DNA of 64,000 nt. Source: Ostreococcus lucimarinus CCE9901 (lineage: Eukaryota > Chlorophyta > Mamiellophyceae > Mamiellales > Bathycoccaceae). This document shows, piece after piece, positions 62,125-64,000 of the stretch (its first letter is position 1; the number at the start of each line of letters is the position of its first letter). The position numbers and the translations under genes were made by a program. The DNA lies in NCBI RefSeq assembly GCF_000092065.1, contig NC_009362.1, forward strand, positions 564,501 to 628,500, in the 5' to 3' direction. The notes below the pieces were generated by a model. It saw nothing but the letters and a program-made list of their open reading frames with translations, ran no database searches and had not been told where the DNA came from.

Positions 62125-63060
62125 CTACTCTAGATTTAATCGATAGCGAGATAATAAGTGCGGGATGCTCGCGATTTCCGCGCCGTACTTTCCCGGGTTC
62201 CCGTACAGCTCGAACAACGGCACCGCGAGGAGCTTTAAGTTCTTCGGCACGGCGAAGTAGCACTTCTCCGGCAAGTGCGCGACGAACATTCTGTACTCCT
62301 CCTTCGGTTTCGTGATGTGCGCGGGCAAGTACGGATACATTTGCGGTTCATACGACGTGCGATACCACGTCGCGACCTGATCACCGATATCGAACTCGTA
62401 CTGCTCCAACCCGTCGTCGCGTTCGGGTTGCAGCTTGTTTCGCATCTTTCGCGCCAGCCCCTCGACGTCGCCCTCGCCCGCGCGCAACCGTCCCCCCGGC
62501 AGCTTAAAACTCGTCGGCGTGATCTGCAACAGCAACACGTGCGGCGTCCTGTGTTGGCTCACCATGCATATCGCCCCCACACTCCGCCGTTTCCCTTCCT
62601 TTTCGTATTGCGCGCGCATTCGCAACAGTCGCTCCGCCGCCGTCGCGTCCTTCTCTCCTCGCGCCCGTTTCGTCCCAAACGTATAATTCGACAGCGAGTA
62701 CACGTCCACCACCCCTCTCGACCCGACGCCGAGCGCATCCATCGCCTCGCCCTCGTCTTCCTCCCCGTCCGCCGCTTCCTCGTCCTTCGTCGCCGCCGCC
62801 GCCGCCGCCGCCTCGGCGCGCGCCTCCGCCGCCTCCTTCTCCTTCTCCTCCCGCTCCGCCTCCGCGCGCTCGTGCTCGGCGACGACGTCGATGTCCTCGC
62901 GAAGTTCGATCTCGATGTCGTCCGAGTCGCTCTCGTCGTCGCGCGACGCGTCGTCGTCGTCGTCGCCCGCCGACGTCGCCGACGGTGGATCGCTCGCGGG
63001 CGCATCTTCGCTCACCGGCGCCGTCGCCGGCGCCTTTCGCGCGCGTCGCGTCGCCGGCAT
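62125..63060 (-). CDS. CFIm25/NUDT21 mRNA cleavage factor subunit
   Basis: From the ATG at 63060 the protein has 311 residues; 63156 and 63174 are further in-frame ATGs. The N-terminal 120 residues are Ala/Glu/Asp-rich and absent from most homologues. From about residue 130 the CFIm25 core follows: VDVYSLSNYTFGTKRA, GAICMVSQHRTPHVLLLQ, PTSFKLPGGRLRAGEGDVEG, DQVATWYRTSYEPQMYPYLP, THPKEEYRMFV-like segment (ITKPKEEYRMFVAHLPEK) and CYFAVPKNLKLLAVPLFEL. The protein binds UGUA elements in pre-mRNA and directs 3' end processing; its Nudix fold is not catalytic. It converges with bL45 at 39 bp. Confidence 0.93.
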   Translation of the reverse strand: MPATRRARKAPATAPVSEDAPASDPPSATSAGDDDDDASRDDESDSDDIEIELREDIDVVAEHERAEAEREEKEKEAAEARAEAAAAAAATKDEEAADGEEDEGEAMDALGVGSRGVVDVYSLSNYTFGTKRARGEKDATAAERLLRMRAQYEKEGKRRSVGAICMVSQHRTPHVLLLQITPTSFKLPGGRLRAGEGDVEGLARKMRNKLQPERDDGLEQYEFDIGDQVATWYRTSYEPQMYPYLPAHITKPKEEYRMFVAHLPEKCYFAVPKNLKLLAVPLFELYGNPGKYGAEIASIPHLLSRYRLNLE

Positions 63061-63374
63061 CGCGCGCGTTCGAACCGCCGTCGTTTCGCGCGCGCGCGCG
63101 GTCCCGCGCGCGCGCGCGGCGTCGACGTGTGACGATTTGAAGATTGAATCGTTCATTCGAATCGTAATCCGCACTCAGACGCGCGATGGCGCGCGCGACG
63201 GCGCGCGCGACGCGCGCGACGGCGTCCCGCGATGTCGCGCCGAGCGCCGAGCGCGCGCGCGCGCGATCGCGGACGCGCGGACGCGCGCGAGGACGCGAAG
63301 AGGGAATCGAAGCGGTCGTTGAAATGCGCGGCACGCACGCTTCGCGACGCGTTCGCGGCGTCGCGCGACGCGCG
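63061..63374. other. Divergent region upstream of CFIm25
   Basis: This 314 bp stretch lies between the CFIm25 start and the partial plus-strand gene. It is CGCG-rich. Part (63061-63174) may be CFIm25 coding if an upstream ATG is used. No clear motif is seen. Confidence 0.45.
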
Positions 63375-64000
63375 ATGCGGCGCGCGGACGACGCGGACGA
63401 CGCGGACGCGTTTCTCGCGCTCGACGCGCTCGCGTCGAGCGCTTCACGGGACGAGGATGAAGACGCGAAGGGAAAGAAGATGCGCGCGGCGACGGCGGCG
63501 AGCGCGTGGGCGTTCGAAGACGACGACGACGGCGCGTTGGATTTCGATGACGACGACGTCAGCGATGGAGAGATGTCCGTGATGTCTCTCACGGCGTGGT
63601 TGACGGTGGTTGAACGGTTGAGCACGCTCGGGGCGGTGTCGAGCGGGTTGGCGTCGGTGGCGCTGCGGGAGGCGGCGCTGGGCGCGCTCGCGGGGACGCT
63701 GCCGCTGGTGGGAGCGCTGGCGCGGAGAACGAGGGAGCGACGGGTGAGGAAACGGCGAGCGGCGCTGGCGCTGGTGAGGAGAGATGAGATGCTGGCGTTG
63801 CGAGCGAAGGCGAGCCGGAACGTGACGATACGGGAGGCGACGGCGCAGGCGGCGCCGCTGGCGGCGGCGGCGGTGCGAAGAGACGTGACGCCCGCGCTCG
63901 AGGCGCTCGCGAATCGATTATCGAGCGTGGAACGAGCGCAAGTTGAAGCGGCGAAGACGGCGGCGGCGACAGCGCGAGATAGTGGAGCGGTGGCGGGGAT
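63375..64000 (+). CDS. Hypothetical protein, 3'-partial (runs off the window)
   Basis: The frame from the ATG at 63375 stays open for 208 codons to the window edge. It begins MRRADDADDADAFLALDALA, has an acidic DEDEDAK and DDDDGALDFDDDD stretch, and then a more ordered part: MSVMSLTAWLTVVERLSTL, ALREAALGALAGTLPLVGAL, RRTRERRVRKRRAALALVRR and AALEALANRL-like segment (PALEALANRLSSVERAQVEA). A hydrophobic helix near 80-115 could be a membrane segment followed by a basic patch and a coiled coil. I do not recognise the family. Compositional bias is lower than in shadow frames, which supports it. Confidence 0.55.
   Translation, partial: MRRADDADDADAFLALDALASSASRDEDEDAKGKKMRAATAASAWAFEDDDDGALDFDDDDVSDGEMSVMSLTAWLTVVERLSTLGAVSSGLASVALREAALGALAGTLPLVGALARRTRERRVRKRRAALALVRRDEMLALRAKASRNVTIREATAQAAPLAAAAVRRDVTPALEALANRLSSVERAQVEAAKTAAATARDSGAVAG

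Overview
The window is nuclear DNA of a picoplanktonic green alga of the Mamiellales; Ostreococcus or a close relative is my best guess. The reasons are high GC, very dense packing (about 47 protein genes in 64 kb, often less than 100 bp apart, on both strands), few and short introns, and eukaryotic genes with plant affinity: alpha-tubulin, nicastrin and PEN-2, a B-type/pseudo-response-regulator-like receiver, a PPDK regulatory protein, an LCIB-type carbonic anhydrase and many plastid or mitochondrial precursors. Two UGA-containing selenoprotein genes with recognisable SECIS elements also fit this group. I saw no rRNA, tRNA, transposon or CRISPR array.

Layout. 1-12 kb: 3' part of an exosome subunit (RRP45), a selenocysteine glutathione peroxidase with its SECIS, a METTL12/13-like methyltransferase, an RNase H1 with a frame-preserving intron, a large secreted or membrane protein with a degenerate beta-lactamase fold, and a divergent pair of D-lactate dehydrogenase and PPDK regulatory protein. 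11-21 kb: DNAJA-type chaperone, PCIF1/CAPAM cap methyltransferase, PEN-2, organellar methionine aminopeptidase, Ku70, Pol III subunit RPC7, TIM8, a methyltransferase and a CCDC90/MCUR1-like protein. 21-32 kb: COG2509 FAD protein, DusA-like tRNA dihydrouridine synthase, a small membrane selenoprotein with a type II SECIS, organellar AspRS, HPP membrane protein, OvoA-C-terminal-like methyltransferase and an oxysterol-binding protein. 32-45 kb: a small acidic protein, nicastrin, GST-like protein, DEAD-box helicase, DNA polymerase epsilon subunit 2, ADAT1/TAD1, ERGIC-type PDI, alpha-tubulin and RsmH. 45-64 kb: WDR76/CMR1, LCIB-like carbonic anhydrase, TPR protein, ValRS, fasciclin protein, pseudo-receiver protein, ankyrin-like protein, DUF1997 protein, two hypotheticals, mitoribosomal bL45, CFIm25, and the 5' part of an unknown gene that runs off the end.

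Five introns could be placed exactly by homology. All begin GTGCG, and four have an ACTGAC branch-point-like motif 18-38 nt before the acceptor (the RNase H intron has ACTAAT). The genes are housekeeping and mostly unrelated, as expected in a compact eukaryotic genome. The points most worth following are the two selenoprotein genes (both would be cut short by a standard gene caller), two gamma-secretase subunits 18 kb apart, the phospho-site-less receiver protein whose first exon is only 48 nt, the catalytically degenerate beta-lactamase-like protein, and the stand-alone OvoA-like methyltransferase.
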